A stretch of 64,000 nt of DNA, from contig NZ_SRLQ01000008.1 of assembly GCF_004745805.1 (NCBI RefSeq), positions 124,001 to 188,000 on the forward strand, in the 5' to 3' direction. The number at the start of each line of letters is the position of its first letter. Positions within the stretch are counted from its first letter, which is position 1. Positions 62,056 through 64,000 of the stretch are shown here, piece after piece. Under the pieces are notes generated by a model that worked only from the letters and a program-made list of their open reading frames with translations, did no database searches and was not told where the DNA came from. This stretch comes from Mycolicibacterium sp. CH28. GTDB taxonomy: Bacteria > Actinomycetota > Actinomycetes > Mycobacteriales > Mycobacteriaceae. Made by a program: the position numbers and the translations under genes.

Positions 62056-62079
62056 TAAAAATTACGATAAGATCCCCTC

Positions 62080-63444
62080 ATGACGGAACTCTTGTCGCGG
62101 GATGACCTGCTGTCCTCGATTTCGGCCGCTTCCCGGCGCAGCGCCGTCGAACCGGGGGATGTTCACGCCGTCCTGGCCCGTAGCGTCCTGGCCGACGGGC
62201 TGGATCTGGTGCTTGACCTGGAACAGTCGTCGGGCTCGCAGCTCGTCGACGCCCGGGACGGCAAGCGCTATCTCGATATGTTCACGTTCTTCGCCTCATC
62301 GGCCCTGGGTATGAATCACCCCGCGCTCGCCGGCGACGACGAATTCCGCGCTGAGCTGGCCCAGGCCGCCGTCAACAAGCCCTCCAACTCCGACGTCTAC
62401 ACCGTGCCGATGGCGCGATTCGTCGACACATTCAGCCGAGTGCTGGGCGACCCGGCACTTCCGCACCTGTTCTTCATCGATGGCGGCGCACTGGCTGTGG
62501 AGAACGCGCTCAAGGTGGCCTTCGACTGGAAGAGCCGGCACAACGAGGCCCGCGGGATAGACCCCGCGCTCGGTACCCGCGTCATGCACCTGCGTGGCGC
62601 CTTCCACGGTCGCAGCGGCTACACCCTGTCGCTGACCAACACCGACCCCAACAAGGTTGCCCGCTTCCCCAAGTTCGACTGGCCGCGTATCGATGCGCCC
62701 TACCTGCGTCCCGGAGCGGATATGGACGCGGTGGAGGCAGAGTCGTTGCGGCAGGCCAGGGCGGCGTTCGAAGCCCATCCACACGACATCGCCTGCTTCA
62801 TCGTCGAGCCCATCCAGGGGGAGGGCGGCGACCGGCATCTGCGCCCCGAGTTCTTCGCCGCGATGCGCCAGCTGTGCGATGAGTACGACGCGCTGCTGAT
62901 CGCCGACGAGGTCCAGACCGGATGCGGTATCACGGGCACGGCATGGGCCTACCAGCAGCTCGGCTTCACCCCCGACGTTGTCGCGTTCGGCAAGAAGACG
63001 CAGGTGTGCGGAATCATGGCCGGCGGTCGTGTCGACGAGGTCGCCGACAATGTCTTCGCGGTCAGCTCCCGGATCAATTCCACCTGGGGCGGCAACCTCG
63101 TCGACATGGTCCGGTCCCGGCGGATCCTGGAGGTCATCGAGGCCGACGACCTGTTCGCGCACGCCGCAGAGATGGGCGCACACCTCAAGGCCGCGCTGAC
63201 GGAGCTGGCCACGGAGATGCCCGAGATGGTCGCCGATGTTCGCGGCCGGGGCCTGATGTGCGCCTTCAGCTCGCCCGATTCCGCCCGCCGCGATGCCGTG
63301 CTCAGCGCGTTGTGGGACCGCGGCGTGATCCTGCTCGGCAGTGGGTCTCAGAGCATTCGGTTCCGCCCGGCGCTGACTGTGACGCGTGCCGAGATCGATC
63401 GTGCGGTAGCGGCGTTGAGAGAGGTATTGCTCGCGGCGGACTAG
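62080..63444 (+). CDS. lat: L-lysine epsilon-aminotransferase
   Basis: 454 residues. Class III PLP transaminase moving the epsilon-amino group of lysine to 2-oxoglutarate, giving piperideine-6-carboxylate. Cofactor motifs: FFIDGGALAVENALKVAFDW (about 131-150), RGAFHGRSGYTLSL (about 172-185), LLIADEVQTGCG (Asp276) and the Schiff-base Lys in VVAFGKKTQVCG (Lys305 or 306). IVEPIQGEGGDRH is the substrate/oxoglutarate region. It lies 136 bp downstream of lrpA. Its M. tuberculosis orthologue is up in persistence models (recalled). Confidence 0.95.
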   Translation: MTELLSRDDLLSSISAASRRSAVEPGDVHAVLARSVLADGLDLVLDLEQSSGSQLVDARDGKRYLDMFTFFASSALGMNHPALAGDDEFRAELAQAAVNKPSNSDVYTVPMARFVDTFSRVLGDPALPHLFFIDGGALAVENALKVAFDWKSRHNEARGIDPALGTRVMHLRGAFHGRSGYTLSLTNTDPNKVARFPKFDWPRIDAPYLRPGADMDAVEAESLRQARAAFEAHPHDIACFIVEPIQGEGGDRHLRPEFFAAMRQLCDEYDALLIADEVQTGCGITGTAWAYQQLGFTPDVVAFGKKTQVCGIMAGGRVDEVADNVFAVSSRINSTWGGNLVDMVRSRRILEVIEADDLFAHAAEMGAHLKAALTELATEMPEMVADVRGRGLMCAFSSPDSARRDAVLSALWDRGVILLGSGSQSIRFRPALTVTRAEIDRAVAALREVLLAAD

Positions 63445-63454
63445 CATTCGCAGG

Positions 63455-64000
63455 ATGCGACTGCCCGCTATTCTCGGCGCGGCGGCGGTGGTGCTGGCCG
63501 GATGTGCGCACTCCGTCGCTGGTAGCGCGGTGTCCAGCCCAGGCCAGCGGATCGCGCCGCTGCGTGCCGACGACGCCGACCAGGTGCTCGTCAGCCCGTC
63601 GCAGCTGCGCGACATCGTCGGGGTCAAACTGCGGACTGATGCCGACCAGGCTCGGCCCATCCCTGGCACCTCGGCGGTGCCGGCGTGCTCGGCGCTCGAC
63701 GCCGCAGGCATGGCCGCCTTCCTGGGCGACAAATGGCTGGGCTTCCACGTCCTGTTGTTCACCGACGGCGACAAACACGACCACGTGGTGGCCGAGGCCG
63801 TCGCGATCTATCCCGACGCGGGCTCGGCGGCAGCGCAATTCGCCACCGGCACCAAGAACGCCAAGGCCTGCGACGGCCAACGGGCGCTGAGCGCCGGCGG
63901 GGAGGCGGCGTGGAAGTTCACCGTCCCCGAGATCAGCGCCGACACCGTGCGCTGGAGTAAGCAGCAGATCGGCATCCCGATCGAGTGGATCTGCCACGCC
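63455..64000 (+). CDS. Lipoprotein with PknH-type extracellular sensor domain (partial)
   Basis: 182 codons visible from ATG 63455, cut by the window edge. Lipobox VVLAGCAHSVAG (Cys about 17) anchors it outside the membrane. PknH_C-type features follow: DDADQVLVSPSQLRDIVGVK (about 41-60), a Cys in AVPACSALDA, and VVAEAVAIYPDAGSAAAQF. This domain occurs free-standing in many mycobacterial lipoproteins and as the outer domain of kinase PknH. Starts 10 bp after lat, possibly co-transcribed. Confidence 0.78.
   Translation, partial: MRLPAILGAAAVVLAGCAHSVAGSAVSSPGQRIAPLRADDADQVLVSPSQLRDIVGVKLRTDADQARPIPGTSAVPACSALDAAGMAAFLGDKWLGFHVLLFTDGDKHDHVVAEAVAIYPDAGSAAAQFATGTKNAKACDGQRALSAGGEAAWKFTVPEISADTVRWSKQQIGIPIEWICHA

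Noticed and set aside
1..64000. tRNA, rRNA, riboswitches, and intrinsic terminators
   Set aside because: No cloverleaf, rRNA-like conserved stretch or hairpin plus T-run was recognised. Absence is by eye only and a covariance-model scan could still find small RNAs.

Overview
The window is high-GC (about two-thirds G+C by eye) DNA from a Mycobacterium/Mycolicibacterium-type actinobacterium. The gene order is, from memory and not from a search, the M. tuberculosis block Rv3290c to Rv3330 read in the opposite direction: dacB1 and an Rv3329-like aminotransferase at the left; sdhBADC, cdd-deoA-add, an Rv3311-like gene, upp, pmmB, deoD, amiB1-amiA1, an Rv3304-like gene, lpdA, glpD2 and an RluA-like gene in the middle; nei2, lhr, a TetR gene, pcd, an Rv3292-like gene, lrpA and lat at the right. 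Blocks not in that order are inserted: an amino-acid ABC importer with a gamma-glutamyltransferase, an APC permease, an acyl-CoA dehydrogenase pair, an MmpL transporter, a MarR/AbrB pair, an AraC/hydrolase block, a P450 operon and an epoxide hydrolase. No rRNA, tRNA, CRISPR array or complete insertion sequence was seen.

Left part (1-12.7 kb): cell-wall DD-peptidase, lactonase-like protein, class III aminotransferase and Lrp regulator on the minus strand, diverging from an aminobutyraldehyde-type dehydrogenase. Then come a TetR regulator, a three-gene polar amino-acid ABC importer with conspicuous palindromes in front, a gamma-glutamyltransferase-like enzyme and membrane proteins. This looks like amine/amino-acid scavenging. 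Middle (12.9-43.6 kb): lipid beta-oxidation pair, succinate dehydrogenase, nucleoside salvage (cytidine deaminase, thymidine phosphorylase, adenosine deaminase, uracil phosphoribosyltransferase, a PGM2-like phosphohexomutase, purine nucleoside phosphorylase), two M20 amidohydrolases, GalE, flavoprotein LpdA and glycerol-3-phosphate dehydrogenase.

Right part (43.6-64 kb): DNA repair (Nei2, Lhr) surrounds a 2-kb graveyard of mobile DNA. It holds an IS110-type transposase remnant, the C-terminus of an IS481-type transposase, a serine-recombinase zinc-ribbon fragment and a rearranged partial copy of the neighbouring DUF222-HNH gene. A complete class I P450 system (3Fe-4S ferredoxin, reductase, P450) follows. 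The far right is a lysine-degradation module: Lat makes piperideine-6-carboxylate, Pcd oxidises it to 2-aminoadipate, and a DUF1338 protein with the HglS metal motif is predicted to act on 2-oxoadipate, with LrpA between. The Lrp + class III aminotransferase + aldehyde dehydrogenase composition occurs twice, once at each end.

The most testable new points are clear inverted repeats in front of regulated genes (ABC importer, MmpL, MarR/AbrB pair, TetR, lat), the PGM2-like enzyme as a candidate phosphopentomutase, and the mobile-element graveyard. I found no clearly unprecedented multi-gene system.
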